DNA of 64,000 nucleotides from Nocardioides marmorisolisilvae (GTDB taxonomy: Bacteria; Actinomycetota; Actinomycetes; Propionibacteriales; Nocardioidaceae): the NCBI RefSeq assembly GCF_003725775.1, contig NZ_RJSG01000003.1, forward strand, positions 46,186 through 110,185, given 5' to 3'. The notes under the pieces were generated by a model, which did not search any database, was not told the origin of the DNA, and saw only the letters and a program-made list of their open reading frames with translations. Of the stretch, positions 26,454 through 34,571 are shown piece after piece; positions within the stretch are counted from its first letter, which is position 1, and each line of letters starts with the position of its first letter. A program made the translations under genes and the position numbers.

Positions 26454-27929
26454 ATGGACGAGACCTTCGACGTCGTGGTCGTGGGTGCCGGCGTCTCCGG
26501 AATGGCGATGGGCCTGGCACTGCAAGAGACCGACCGGACGTTCGTCGTCCTCGAGAAGGCCGGGGAGGTCGGCGGCACCTGGCGGGAGAACCGCTACCCC
26601 GGCCTGACCATCGACGTGCCGGCGGCGATCTACACCTACTCCGGGCACCGCAACCCGGACTGGACCCGGTTCATGCCGGGCCACCGCGAGATCCTCGAGT
26701 ACCACCGCGACGTCAGCATCGAGTCGGGACTGCGCGAGCACATCCGGTTCAACGCCGAGGTCGTCTCCGCTGACTGGACCGGCTCGGAATGGGTCATCGC
26801 CACCCGGGACGGGGCGACGTACCGGGCTCCGGCCGTTGTCTTCGCCTCCGGGTTCCTGCACCACCCGGCGTACCCGTCGATCCCCGGGCTCGAGACGTTC
26901 GCCGGCGAGACCGTGCACTCGGCGTGCTGGCGCGACGACATCGTCGTTGAGGGCCGCCGCGTCGGCGTGATCGGCAACGGGTCGACCGGCATCCAGCTCG
27001 TCTCCGCCCTCAGCGGAGTGGCCTCGCACCTGACGAGCTTCCAGCGGACCGCGCAGTGGGTGTTCCCGCTCCCGAACTTCGACATGTCCGAGCGCCTGCG
27101 CCGATGGTTCCGCAACTCCCCGCAGATCATCGAGCGAACCGTGCACACGGTCGACTGGATCGCCGACCGGATCCTGGGCGGCGCGACCGTCCGGCCGGGC
27201 ATCAAGCGCAAGGTGCTCGGCAGGATCGCCCTCAAGAACCTCAACACGGTCAAGGACCCTGAGCTGCGCGCCAAGCTCACCCCGACCGAGAAGCCGCTGT
27301 GCCGACGCCCGATCGTCTCGACGAGGTTCTACAAGGCAGTTCAACACCCAGATGTTGAAGTCTGCACGGCGCCGATCAGCGAGATCACTCCCGCCGGCGT
27401 GGTCACCGAGGACGGCACCACCCACGAGCTCGACGTGCTGATCCTGGCTACGGGCTTCCGGGCGCACGACTACATGCGGCCGATCGCCGTGACCGGTGTC
27501 GACGGGGTCACCCTCGACGAGGCCTGGGCCGATGGTCCGTACGGGTACACCTCGATCGGGATCCCGGGCTTCCCGAACCTGTTCATGGTGCTCGGCCCGC
27601 ACAGCCCGCTGGTCTCGATCAGCATCCACGGCAGCGCCGAGCTGCAGTCGCGCTACATCCTGCAGGTGCTCGACCACCTCGACGAGAAGAACCTGCTGGC
27701 CGCGATGCCGACGACGGAAGCCGCCGGACGCTGGCTGGACTCGATCACCGCCGGGATGCCGGACACGATCTGGGCGACCGGTTGTCACAGCTGGTACGTC
27801 GGTGAGGGCACCACTCCGGTGCTCTGGCCCTACGACCTGAAGCGGTGGCGCGAGGTCCTCGGCGCTCCGGTGTTCTCGGACTACGAGTTCGTGGAGTCCC
27901 CGGTGCCGGCCGCGCAGTCGGCGCACTGA
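26454..27929 (+). CDS. Flavin-containing monooxygenase, Baeyer-Villiger type
   Basis: A 491-aa FAD/NADPH enzyme. FAD-binding GAGVSG near residue 12, GGTWRENRYPG, the Baeyer-Villiger fingerprint FxGxxxHxxxW exactly matched by FAGETVHSACW, the NADPH site GNGSTGIQ, and ATGF near the C terminus. It would insert oxygen next to a ketone or oxidise a heteroatom; the substrate is unknown. ATG 26454 is chosen because MDETFDVVVVGAG starts normally; GTG 26436 is possible. Its 3' end overlaps the convergent fur gene by 49 bp. Confidence 0.9.
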   Translation: MDETFDVVVVGAGVSGMAMGLALQETDRTFVVLEKAGEVGGTWRENRYPGLTIDVPAAIYTYSGHRNPDWTRFMPGHREILEYHRDVSIESGLREHIRFNAEVVSADWTGSEWVIATRDGATYRAPAVVFASGFLHHPAYPSIPGLETFAGETVHSACWRDDIVVEGRRVGVIGNGSTGIQLVSALSGVASHLTSFQRTAQWVFPLPNFDMSERLRRWFRNSPQIIERTVHTVDWIADRILGGATVRPGIKRKVLGRIALKNLNTVKDPELRAKLTPTEKPLCRRPIVSTRFYKAVQHPDVEVCTAPISEITPAGVVTEDGTTHELDVLILATGFRAHDYMRPIAVTGVDGVTLDEAWADGPYGYTSIGIPGFPNLFMVLGPHSPLVSISIHGSAELQSRYILQVLDHLDEKNLLAAMPTTEAAGRWLDSITAGMPDTIWATGCHSWYVGEGTTPVLWPYDLKRWREVLGAPVFSDYEFVESPVPAAQSAH

Positions 27930-28315
27930 CCGAAGACGCTCAGGTGCCCGTAGTCGGGCGTGAACCCCTGCTCGTCCACCAGTGACTTCAGCGCAGCCTC
28001 GAACTTGCCGGTTCCGACGCTGATCACCTTGTGGCACCCGCGGCAGACCAGGTGGGCGTGCTCGTGCCCGCCGGCTGCGTGGTACGTCGGAGCCCGATCG
28101 GTGAGGTGCGCGTGCTTGATCAGGCCGAGCTCGTTGAGCAGCTCGAGGGTCCGGTAGACGGTGGAGAGGTTGATCGCCTCGGACCGCGTGCGCACCTCCG
28201 CGTAGACCTCGTCAGGGGTGGCGTGGCCGAGCGTCTCGACCGCGGCCAGCACGAGCTCGCGCTGCGGGGTGAGCCGGTGCCCACTCGCCCGCAGCCGCTC
28301 CTGCCAGTCGCTCAT
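27881..28315 (-). CDS. Fur-family metal/redox-dependent repressor
   Basis: A 144-aa regulator. The winged-helix part (about 1-80) includes GHRLTPQRELVLAAVETLGHATPDEVY and NLSTVYRTLELLNELGLI. The metal sites follow: the H-x-H-x-H run in GGHEHAHLVCRGC and a CADC pair near the C terminus, together forming a structural zinc site. Whether it senses Fe, Zn or peroxide cannot be told. ATG 28315 follows CAGGAG; a TTG at 28324 would overlap the upstream gene. It is the last gene of the small-TM - nitrobindin - fur unit. Confidence 0.88.
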   Translation of the reverse strand: MSDWQERLRASGHRLTPQRELVLAAVETLGHATPDEVYAEVRTRSEAINLSTVYRTLELLNELGLIKHAHLTDRAPTYHAAGGHEHAHLVCRGCHKVISVGTGKFEAALKSLVDEQGFTPDYGHLSVFGQCADCAAGTGDSTNS

Positions 28316-28320
28316 CGTCG

Positions 28321-28827
28321 TCAACGCTCCTGGCGCACCAGCTGGGCATGGGTGTGCGGCTGGAGCTCCTTGCCCATGGCCGCCATGTCGAAGGCGTAGA
28401 GCAGGTCTCCGTTGACGTAGCCGTAGAGGCGCTTGCCGCCGGCGTACTCCTTGGCGGTGGCCGTGCGTGCGACCGCGTCGGTGACGATCTCGAAGCGCGG
28501 GGCCTCGGGGTCGACCGCTCCGTGCCAGATCTCGACGAACCCGGTGTTGTGGGTCATCACGACCTCGAGGGTGCCGTCCTCCTGAGGCCGGATGAATCCG
28601 GTCTCCTGAGCGGCCTCGCGCACGTGGTTGCCCTCCGCGTCGGCGATCCAGGAGCGGCTCATGAAGTGGATGAAGGGCCGACCGTCCTGCTGGAAGATGA
28701 TCTCCTGGCCGAACTGGAAGTCCTCGATGCCCTCGTACTCGCCGTGGCCGTTGCCGGCCCAGGTGCCGATCAGCCAGGCCAGCCGCGCGCAGTTCGGGTG
28801 GATGTTGTCGGGGATCTGGAACGGCAA
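28321..28827 (-). CDS. Nitrobindin-like haem-binding protein (FABP/THAP4 family)
   Basis: A 168-aa beta-barrel of the family PF08768, which binds ferric haem and reacts with NO or peroxynitrite. Signatures: WLIGTWAGNGHGEY at the start, FQFGQEIIFQQDGRPFIHFMSRSW, ETGFIRP, and a C-terminal LQPHTHAQLVRQ containing the candidate axial His. The TTG start at 28827 lies 2 bp after the stop of a 42-codon gene, so it is probably translationally coupled. It lies next to a Fur-family gene, which suggests metal or redox control (inference). Confidence 0.85.
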   Translation of the reverse strand: MPFQIPDNIHPNCARLAWLIGTWAGNGHGEYEGIEDFQFGQEIIFQQDGRPFIHFMSRSWIADAEGNHVREAAQETGFIRPQEDGTLEVVMTHNTGFVEIWHGAVDPEAPRFEIVTDAVARTATAKEYAGGKRLYGYVNGDLLYAFDMAAMGKELQPHTHAQLVRQER

Positions 28828-28829
28828 GG

Positions 28830-28958
28830 TCAGTCGTCTCCGGGGCTTCGGTCGGTCAGGGTGCGGGCCTGCCGGATCATGGCCAGCGCCCACAGCCCGA
28901 CTCCAGCCAGGACAGCGGCCATCACCACGACGAAGAAGGCTTCCACGGCCACCAGCAT
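28830..28958 (-). CDS. Short single-span membrane protein (42 aa)
   Basis: ATG 28958 to TGA 28830. It encodes one transmembrane helix (VEAFFVVVMAAVLAGVGLWALAMI) and a charged tail (RQARTLTDRSPGDD). It has no homologue I recognise. It is directly upstream of the nitrobindin-like gene with a 2-bp gap and shares a 11-bp divergent gap with the DsrE gene. Strand bias of hydrophobic codons and the tight spacing support coding. Confidence 0.55.
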   Translation of the reverse strand: MLVAVEAFFVVVMAAVLAGVGLWALAMIRQARTLTDRSPGDD

Positions 28959-28963
28959 AGGGT
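28958..28963 (+). promoter_or_regulatory. -10 element TAGGGT, leaderless start of DsrE gene
   Basis: TAGGGT ends 6 nt before ATG 28970. It touches the first codon of the divergent 42-codon gene. Confidence 0.5.
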
Positions 28964-28969
28964 TGCCGC

Positions 28970-29329
28970 ATGCGATCCCTGGTCATCAAGTGCACTGCTG
29001 GCGCCGACGATCCGGAACGGTGCAACCAGGCGTTCACCGTTGCCACCGCGGCGATCGCCTCCGGTGCGCGGGTGACGCTGTGGCTCACCGGTGAGGCTGC
29101 GTGGTTCGGCGTCCCGGGTCGAGCCGAGGACTTCGACCTGCCGCTGGCCGGATCACTGGCCGATGCACGCGACCTGGTGATCGAGGAGGGCGAGCTGATC
29201 GTCTGCTCGCAGTGCGCCGCGCGGCGCGAGATCGGTGAGGGTGACCTGGTGCCGGGGGCACGGATCGCCGGAGCCGTGGCGTTCGCCGAGTCGGTACTTC
29301 AGGACGGGGTTCAGGCGCTCGTCTACTGA
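28970..29329 (+). CDS. DsrE/F-family small protein
   Basis: A 119-aa protein of the DsrE-like fold. It shows the family pattern IKCTAGADDPERCNQAFTVATAAIASGARVTLWLTGEAAW (in pieces), and one conserved-type CSQCAARR loop holding two Cys that could carry persulfide. Members act in sulfur relay or sulfur oxidation; the role here is unknown. The gene uses a TAGGGT box 6 nt upstream and is followed by two tandem copies of the dispersed repeat. Confidence 0.82.
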   Translation: MRSLVIKCTAGADDPERCNQAFTVATAAIASGARVTLWLTGEAAWFGVPGRAEDFDLPLAGSLADARDLVIEEGELIVCSQCAARREIGEGDLVPGARIAGAVAFAESVLQDGVQALVY

Positions 29330-29344
29330 GCGCGTTCGTCACCG

Positions 29345-29366
29345 GGTTTCGACAAGCTCAACCAGC
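29345..29366 (+). repeat. Dispersed intergenic repeat, copy 4
   Basis: TTTCGACAAGCTCAACCAGC, first of a tandem pair (30-bp period) between the convergent DsrE and DUF1707-like genes. Confidence 0.8.
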
Positions 29367-29374
29367 ACAGCGCG

Positions 29375-29396
29375 GGTTTCGACAAGCTCAACCAGC
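29375..29396 (+). repeat. Dispersed intergenic repeat, copy 5
   Basis: Second unit of the tandem pair, identical to copy 4 over 22 bp; its end reaches into the stop region of the convergent gene at 29388. Confidence 0.8.
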
Positions 29397-30314
29397 AAAG
29401 GGATAGGCGCGCTCGACCTTGCCGTCCAATCGGGTGGCCAGGTAGCCGGCCTCGCCGTACTGGTTCGTCAGGTAGATGTTCACGTTCGGCGCCGGGTCGA
29501 ACTGCGGCCGGTAGTCGATGGTGACGTAGTTCTGGGTCGCGTTCTGAACGTGGAGCACCCGCTTGGCCCGCGCGACGTTGCTCATCATCGCCGCCACGTC
29601 GAGCTTCTTGAGGTCGATGACGGCCGAGCCCGGGAAGTTCGCGGTGGTCCCGCCGAAGTCGGTGAAGCCGCTGGCCTGCCGGTAGACCCAGCCGGAGTGG
29701 CGCTTGCCGCCGGCGACCGGGACCTGGACCACCACGTAGTCGCCGTAGAAGGTGGCGCTCACGGTTCGGGTCGTGCCGAACCGCTGCCGGTAGGTGGCGA
29801 TGAAGGTCCGCACCCCGTCTGCCGAGAGCGAGTACGCCGTCGGCGGCTTGCCACCGGTCGACGGCGCGGTGGTGTCCGTGGTGTCGGTGGTCGGGGACAC
29901 CGAGGCGGTGAACGGGACCGGATCGTTGAGCGGAGTCGCGGCCTGAGGGTCGCCTGACGAGACGAACACCAGCAGACCCGCGGCGCCGACGATCACGAGC
30001 ACGACGGCCGCGATCACCGGCGCCAACCACCTGCGGGTGGGTTTGACCGCCGCGGCTGCGATGGTGGCGGCTGGCGTCGCGTACGAGGCGGTGCCGGTGG
30101 AGACCGGGGCGGGCGCCGGGGCGATCGAGGACTCGAGCTGGTCGAGGTCCCGCACGATCAGTCCGAGCTCGCCCATGCTCTGCGCGGAATCGACGTTGCG
30201 CAGCCGGATGTCCCCGTCGGCCGTGCTGATCCGCCCGTCGGCGACGGCGCGCTTGATCCGGTCGCGCAGCGGACTCCGGTCGCTGTCCTTCGGCGTCCGG
30301 CTGTGGTCGTCCAT
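29388..30314 (-). CDS. DUF1707-like membrane protein with extracellular domain
   Basis: A 308-aa protein. Residues about 15-60 (LRDRIKRAVADGRISTADGD, then GELGLIVRDLDQL) resemble the DUF1707 regulatory/anchor domain. One membrane helix follows (LAPVIAAVVLVIVGAAGLLVFV), then a Thr/Pro linker and a C-terminal domain of about 150 residues outside the membrane, of unknown fold. The ATG at 30314 shares its A with the stop of the BKACE gene (TGATG), so the two are coupled. Its function is unknown. Confidence 0.72.
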   Translation of the reverse strand: MDDHSRTPKDSDRSPLRDRIKRAVADGRISTADGDIRLRNVDSAQSMGELGLIVRDLDQLESSIAPAPAPVSTGTASYATPAATIAAAAVKPTRRWLAPVIAAVVLVIVGAAGLLVFVSSGDPQAATPLNDPVPFTASVSPTTDTTDTTAPSTGGKPPTAYSLSADGVRTFIATYRQRFGTTRTVSATFYGDYVVVQVPVAGGKRHSGWVYRQASGFTDFGGTTANFPGSAVIDLKKLDVAAMMSNVARAKRVLHVQNATQNYVTIDYRPQFDPAPNVNIYLTNQYGEAGYLATRLDGKVERAYPFAG

Positions 30315-31135
30315 CACGCCATCCCCAGCAGGACCCGGGCCTCGGCGCCGGTCATCGGCGTGCGCTGGGCGAGCCGTCCCATCTCGACGGCCCGGCTGAC
30401 CAGCTCCTCGTTGTGCTGGACCGGTACGCCGCGGGCGAGGGTGAGCACGTCCTCCATGCCGACGCGCAGATGGCCGCCCTTGCTCAGGCTGGCCAGCCCG
30501 ACCGCGAGCGTGCTGCGCCCGATCCCGGTGGCCGACCAGCTGGTCGTGGCGGCCGGGAGAGCGGCCACCGCAGCGACCAGTGCGTCCGCGGTGCCGGGCA
30601 TGCCGCCGGGGACGCCCATCACCAGGTCGACGTGCACCTTGCCGCCGTACGGGAGGCCGTAGGAGTCGAGCAGCCGGTGCAGCGCGGCGACCTGGCCGAG
30701 GTCGAAGAGCTCGAACTCGGGGACGACCTCCCGCTCCTGGCTGAGCTGGTAGAGGTCGCACACGAACGGCCACGGGTTCAGGAAGACGTCGTCACCGAAG
30801 TTGGTGGTACCCATCGTGAGGCTGCAGGAGTCGGGCTGGGCGTCGAGGACGGCGAGACGGTCCTCCAGCGGGTCGTGCACCGATCCGCCGGTCGAGAGCT
30901 GGACGACGAGACCGGTGCCCTCCTTCAGCGCGGCGACCGTCTCGGCCAGCCGAGCCGGCTCCAGCGTCGGGGCGTGGTCGTCGTCGCGGATGTGGACGTG
31001 CACCATCGCCGCGCCGGCCGCCTCGCAGCGCTGGGCGGTCTCCACGAGCTCGGCCAGGGTCGTCGGCAGCTGCGGGCAGTCCGCCTTGGTGGTCTCCGCT
31101 CCCGTCGGCGCGACCGTGATCAACAGGTCTCCCAT
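30314..31135 (-). CDS. Beta-keto acid cleavage enzyme (BKACE family)
   Basis: A 273-aa TIM-barrel zinc enzyme of the DUF849/BKACE family, which splits a beta-keto acid with acetyl-CoA. Typical sites: ITVAPTGAE at the start, metal ligands in MVHVHIRDDD, LSTGGSVHD, and VHVDLVMGVPGG. C-terminal GGHLRVGMED resembles the conserved H-x-R-x-G-x-E-D of the family. It overlaps the DUF1707-like start by 1 bp. The keto-acid substrate is not predictable. ATG 31135 has no strong SD. Confidence 0.87.
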   Translation of the reverse strand: MGDLLITVAPTGAETTKADCPQLPTTLAELVETAQRCEAAGAAMVHVHIRDDDHAPTLEPARLAETVAALKEGTGLVVQLSTGGSVHDPLEDRLAVLDAQPDSCSLTMGTTNFGDDVFLNPWPFVCDLYQLSQEREVVPEFELFDLGQVAALHRLLDSYGLPYGGKVHVDLVMGVPGGMPGTADALVAAVAALPAATTSWSATGIGRSTLAVGLASLSKGGHLRVGMEDVLTLARGVPVQHNEELVSRAVEMGRLAQRTPMTGAEARVLLGMA

Positions 31136-31163
31136 GGGCTGAGTCCACCACGAAACGTCACCG

Positions 31164-31185
31164 GGTTTCGACAAGCTCAACCAGC
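31164..31185 (+). repeat. Dispersed intergenic repeat, copy 6
   Basis: TTTCGACAAGCTCAACCAGC in the divergent gap between the BKACE gene and dtd. Its TCGACA lies 16 bp before the dtd -10 box and could serve as a -35-like element. Confidence 0.75.
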
Positions 31186-31189
31186 GCAA

Positions 31190-31195
31190 TAGCCT
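31190..31195 (+). promoter_or_regulatory. -10 element TAGCCT, leaderless start of dtd
   Basis: TAGCCT ends 6 nt before ATG 31202; no SD is present. Confidence 0.5.
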
Positions 31196-31201
31196 CGGCC
31201 C

Positions 31202-31630
31202 ATGCGCGCGGTCCTCCAGCGAGCCAGCCGGGCCTCGGTCGTCGTGGACGGCGAGGTCGTCGGCGAGCTCACCGGCCCCGGCCTGGTGGTCCTGGTGGGC
31301 ATCACCCACGACGACGGTCCCGAGCAGGTCAGCTGGATGGCCCGCAAGATCCGGGACCTGCGGATGCTCCGGGACGAGCGCTCGGTGGCCGACGAGGGTG
31401 CCCCCGTGCTCGTGATCAGCCAGTTCACGCTCTACGGCGATGCCCGGAAGGGCCGCCGGCCGACCTGGAGCGCGGCAGCCCCCGGCGAGATCTCCGAGCC
31501 GCTGTACGAGGCGCTCTGCGGCGAGCTGGAAGACCTGGGAACTCACGTGGAGCGCGGGGTCTTCGGAGCCCAGATGGAGGTGAGCCTGGTCAACGACGGG
31601 CCCTTCACGCTCACGCTCGAGACTCCCTGA
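31202..31630 (+). CDS. dtd: D-aminoacyl-tRNA deacylase
   Basis: A 142-aa homodimeric enzyme that hydrolyses D-aminoacyl-tRNA and glycyl-tRNA(Ala), protecting translation. The two family motifs are intact: SQFTLYGD (about 79-86) and the cross-subunit NDGPFTL near the C terminus, the latter replacing the usual Gly-cisPro context. It starts MRAVLQRASRASV as in most Dtd proteins. Length is normal. Confidence 0.95.
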   Translation: MRAVLQRASRASVVVDGEVVGELTGPGLVVLVGITHDDGPEQVSWMARKIRDLRMLRDERSVADEGAPVLVISQFTLYGDARKGRRPTWSAAAPGEISEPLYEALCGELEDLGTHVERGVFGAQMEVSLVNDGPFTLTLETP

Positions 31631-31651
31631 CCCCGGCGGGGGCGAATTTCC

Positions 31652-31680
31652 TGGGTGAACCTGTGCATTTTGGGTGGACC
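31652..31680 (+). promoter_or_regulatory. Direct repeat TGGGTGRACC before the BY-kinase gene
   Basis: TGGGTGAACC at 31652 and TGGGTGGACC at 31671 are 19 bp apart in the 176-bp gap before the exopolysaccharide locus. A -10-like TAGACT at 31771 would give a leader of about 30 nt. Function unknown. Confidence 0.25.
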
Positions 31681-31806
31681 CATGCCATTTGACCGGCATG
31701 ATCGTTGTTGTCTCGGCCCCCCACGTAGTGCCGTCACGTTTACGAGACGCGTGCCTACTAGACTCCGGGGGTCGAGTGCCACTGCCTTCGAGCCAGAAAG
31801 TTCAGC

Positions 31807-33180
31807 GTGGATTTCAAGGAACTGCTGCGTATCGTGCAGCGCCGTTGGCTGACCATCGTCGTCTTCTTCCTCCTCGGGCTCCTCGGTGGCGGTGCGCTGA
31901 CGTACTTCCAGACGCCGCAGTACGAGTCGACCTCGAAGGTGTTCATCGCCGCCGACTCCTCGAGCGGTGACAGCAACGCGCAGGACCCGATCTTCGCGAG
32001 CTACTTCGCCCAGCAGCGGGTTCAGTCCTACGCCCAGCTGGCGACGAGCCGCGAGCTCCTCCAGCGGGTGATCTCGGCGACCAACCTGAACCTCACCCCG
32101 GCCCAGCTGTCCTCGAAGATCAGCTCCTCGGTCGACGTGAACACGGTGATCATCCAGCTCAAGGTCAGCGACGAGAGCCCCGCCCAGGCGCAGAAGATCG
32201 CCAAGGCCGAGTCCGAGGCGTTCACGAGCTACCTGACCGAGCTGGAGACCTCGCCGGTCAAGGCCACGATCGTCGACCCGGCCTCGTACAACCCGGCCCA
32301 GGTGAGCCCGAAGCCGGCGCTGAACCTGGTCATCGCGGGTGTGCTCGGCCTGATTCTCGGTGCCGGTATGGCGCTGCTCCGCGACCTGCTCGACAACACC
32401 GTCAGCTCGGCCAGCGACGTCGAGAACACCATCGACGCCCCGGTGCTGTCCTCGGTCGCCTACGACGCCGACGTGCCGAAGCACCCGCTGCTCACCGAGG
32501 TCGGCAGCCACTCGACCCGCGTCGAGGCGTTCCGGCTGCTGCGGACCAACCTCCAGTTCCTCGACCTGGATGCCCGGCCCCGCGCACTGGTCATCACCAG
32601 CGCCGTGCCGAGCGAGGGCAAGACCTCGACCGCGACCAACCTCGCGATCGCGCTCGCCCAGACCGGCCTGCGGGTGCTGCTCGTCGACGGCGACCTCCGC
32701 CGACCGAAGGTGGCCAGTGTGCTCGGCCTGGAGCGCTCGGTCGGTATGACGACGGTGCTCGTCGGCCGCAGTGAGCTTCAGGACAGCATCCAGAAGCACA
32801 CCGACTCCGGCATCTACTTCCTGGCCAGCGGCCCCATCCCGCCGAATCCGACCGAGGTCCTGCAGTCGCGTGCGGCCCAGGAGCTCTTCGACCGGGTCAG
32901 CCAGATGTTCGACATGGTCATCATCGACGGCCCGCCGCTGCTGCCCGTCTCCGACGCCGCGATCATGGCGCGCGACGTGGACGGCGCGATCCTGGTGGTC
33001 CGCCACGGCAAGACCACCAAGGAGCAGCTCAAGCAGGCCGCGCTGCGCCTCAACCAGGTCGACGCCAACCTGCTCGGTGTCATGGTCAACATGACCCCGA
33101 AGCGCGGCGGCAAGGGTTCGGGCTACGGCTACGGGTACGGCTACGCGTACGGCTACGGCCCGGAGAAGCACAAGTCGTGA
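31807..33180 (+). CDS. Polysaccharide co-polymerase / tyrosine autokinase (Wzz-BY-kinase fusion)
   Basis: A 457-aa protein controlling chain length of an exported polysaccharide. The Wzz part has a membrane helix at about 14-34, an extracytoplasmic domain and a second helix at about 177-197. The cytosolic BY-kinase follows: Walker A' SAVPSEGKTSTATN, Walker A VLLVDGDLRRP, Walker B VIIDGPPLLP. The tail is a tyrosine cluster, GYGYGYGYAYGYG, the usual site of trans-autophosphorylation. GTG 31807 opens the locus. The phosphatase at 9773 is a likely antagonist. Confidence 0.93.
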   Translation: MDFKELLRIVQRRWLTIVVFFLLGLLGGGALTYFQTPQYESTSKVFIAADSSSGDSNAQDPIFASYFAQQRVQSYAQLATSRELLQRVISATNLNLTPAQLSSKISSSVDVNTVIIQLKVSDESPAQAQKIAKAESEAFTSYLTELETSPVKATIVDPASYNPAQVSPKPALNLVIAGVLGLILGAGMALLRDLLDNTVSSASDVENTIDAPVLSSVAYDADVPKHPLLTEVGSHSTRVEAFRLLRTNLQFLDLDARPRALVITSAVPSEGKTSTATNLAIALAQTGLRVLLVDGDLRRPKVASVLGLERSVGMTTVLVGRSELQDSIQKHTDSGIYFLASGPIPPNPTEVLQSRAAQELFDRVSQMFDMVIIDGPPLLPVSDAAIMARDVDGAILVVRHGKTTKEQLKQAALRLNQVDANLLGVMVNMTPKRGGKGSGYGYGYGYAYGYGPEKHKS

Positions 33181-33205
33181 CCCTGGCCGCCGCTCGGGTC
33201 GTCCG

Positions 33206-34570
33206 ATGAAGGGGCCCATCGCCACTTTCGTCGGCCTCGGCGTGCTGCTGATGCTGCTGATCGTCGGACTGACTCCGAACTCGCTCATCGCTGCGATCGC
33301 CGCGGTGATCCTGGCCGTCGGACTGACCGCCCTGGTCGGGTTCGGGCCGGAGAAGATGGGCATCGGCCTGATGGTGCTCGGCATGGCGCTGGCACCGCTG
33401 AACGCGCTCAGCATCACCGGCAACGTGACGTTCTCCGACCTGTGCTTCGTGCTCGGTTTCGGCCTGCTGCTGCCGCGGATGCTGGCCCGCGGCCGTCCGA
33501 AGCTGCCGCCGCTCTACCTGATCGGCGTCACGATCCTCTTCGTCGGCGGCATCGTCTCCAGCCTGCTCGTCCCGGGCGTGCTGGCCAGCCTCGGCGGCTT
33601 CCTGCGCGTGGTCGCAGCCGCGGTGATCCTGGTCTTCATCATGAACGTGGTGCACCCGTCGGTGAAGCTGGTGGACGCGTTCGCCTGGGCCTACGTCGGT
33701 GGCCAGATCATCAGCACCCTCTACTCGGTGGCCAAGGGTGCCGCCGGCACCGCACAGGGCCGCGCGATCGGTCTCACCACGCAGCCGAACTTCTACGGCC
33801 TCGGCGGTCAGCTCGCCTACGCGCTGCTGATCTACCTGTTCTACCGGGTGAACCCGAAGCACCGCTGGATCGTGATCGGGGCGATGGTGCCGGTCGGCTA
33901 CTCGGTCCTCAACAGCGGCAGCCGGGCGAGCCTGCTCTGCTGCGCCATCGTTACGATCGTGTGGCCGATCGTCGAGCGCTCCGCGATGACCTGGTACGTC
34001 GTCATCTCCGGCGCGTTCCTCGCCGCGATCGGCGGTGAGGTCGCGCTGCGGGCCCTGGGGCAGACCACCACGCTGGACCGCCTGACCGGCAACATCTCGG
34101 CGCAGTACTCCGACCAGGCGCGCGAGCAGCTGCTCAACGACGGCTTCGACCTGTTCTGGAAGCATCCGATCCAGGGCAACGGCTGGGCGACGGTGCTGCT
34201 GTACCACAACGCCTACCTCGAGGTCGCGGTCGCCGGTGGCGTGCTCACCCTCGTCGGCTTCGTCCTGATCATCGCCTCGCTGATCAAGCCGCTGTTCCAG
34301 AACGGACCGCCGAACCGGCTCGCCTACGCGGGCCTCTCGTACGCCGCGTTCGGCATGATCGGGCCGACGCTCTACGACCGCATCGTCTGGGCGGTTCTCT
34401 GCCTGATCCTGGTCACCTACGACCAGCATCCCGACGAGGTCGAGCCGGAACCTGAGCCGGAACCGGTGGCGAAGCGCTCCCTCCGCGGGCCGCGGCGCGG
34501 GTTCGACCTGCGCGGCGACGCGCTGCCGACCACGCTGGACGGCGAGCCGGTCAACCGGCCGACTGCCTGA
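33206..34570 (+). CDS. O-antigen polymerase/ligase family protein (Wzy/WaaL type)
   Basis: A 454-aa membrane protein with 10-12 helices and one large external loop (about residues 280-320) containing the family pattern with H-P and G-N-G-W (FWKHPIQGNGW). It would polymerise lipid-linked repeat units outside the membrane. The C-terminal 50 residues are cytosolic, acidic (EVEPEPEPEPV) and then basic. It starts 25 bp after the BY-kinase gene, so they share a transcript. Polymerase is favoured over ligase because there is no lipopolysaccharide core in Gram-positives. Confidence 0.87.
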   Translation: MKGPIATFVGLGVLLMLLIVGLTPNSLIAAIAAVILAVGLTALVGFGPEKMGIGLMVLGMALAPLNALSITGNVTFSDLCFVLGFGLLLPRMLARGRPKLPPLYLIGVTILFVGGIVSSLLVPGVLASLGGFLRVVAAAVILVFIMNVVHPSVKLVDAFAWAYVGGQIISTLYSVAKGAAGTAQGRAIGLTTQPNFYGLGGQLAYALLIYLFYRVNPKHRWIVIGAMVPVGYSVLNSGSRASLLCCAIVTIVWPIVERSAMTWYVVISGAFLAAIGGEVALRALGQTTTLDRLTGNISAQYSDQAREQLLNDGFDLFWKHPIQGNGWATVLLYHNAYLEVAVAGGVLTLVGFVLIIASLIKPLFQNGPPNRLAYAGLSYAAFGMIGPTLYDRIVWAVLCLILVTYDQHPDEVEPEPEPEPVAKRSLRGPRRGFDLRGDALPTTLDGEPVNRPTA

Positions 34571-34571
34571 C

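Noticed and set aside
29345..29396. Tandem 22-bp repeats considered as a small CRISPR array
   Set aside because: Only two units with an 8-bp spacer, the same unit is scattered elsewhere singly, and no cas gene is present.
33120..33165. GGCTAC hexamer repeats considered as a microsatellite
   Set aside because: They encode the functional tyrosine-rich tail of the BY-kinase.
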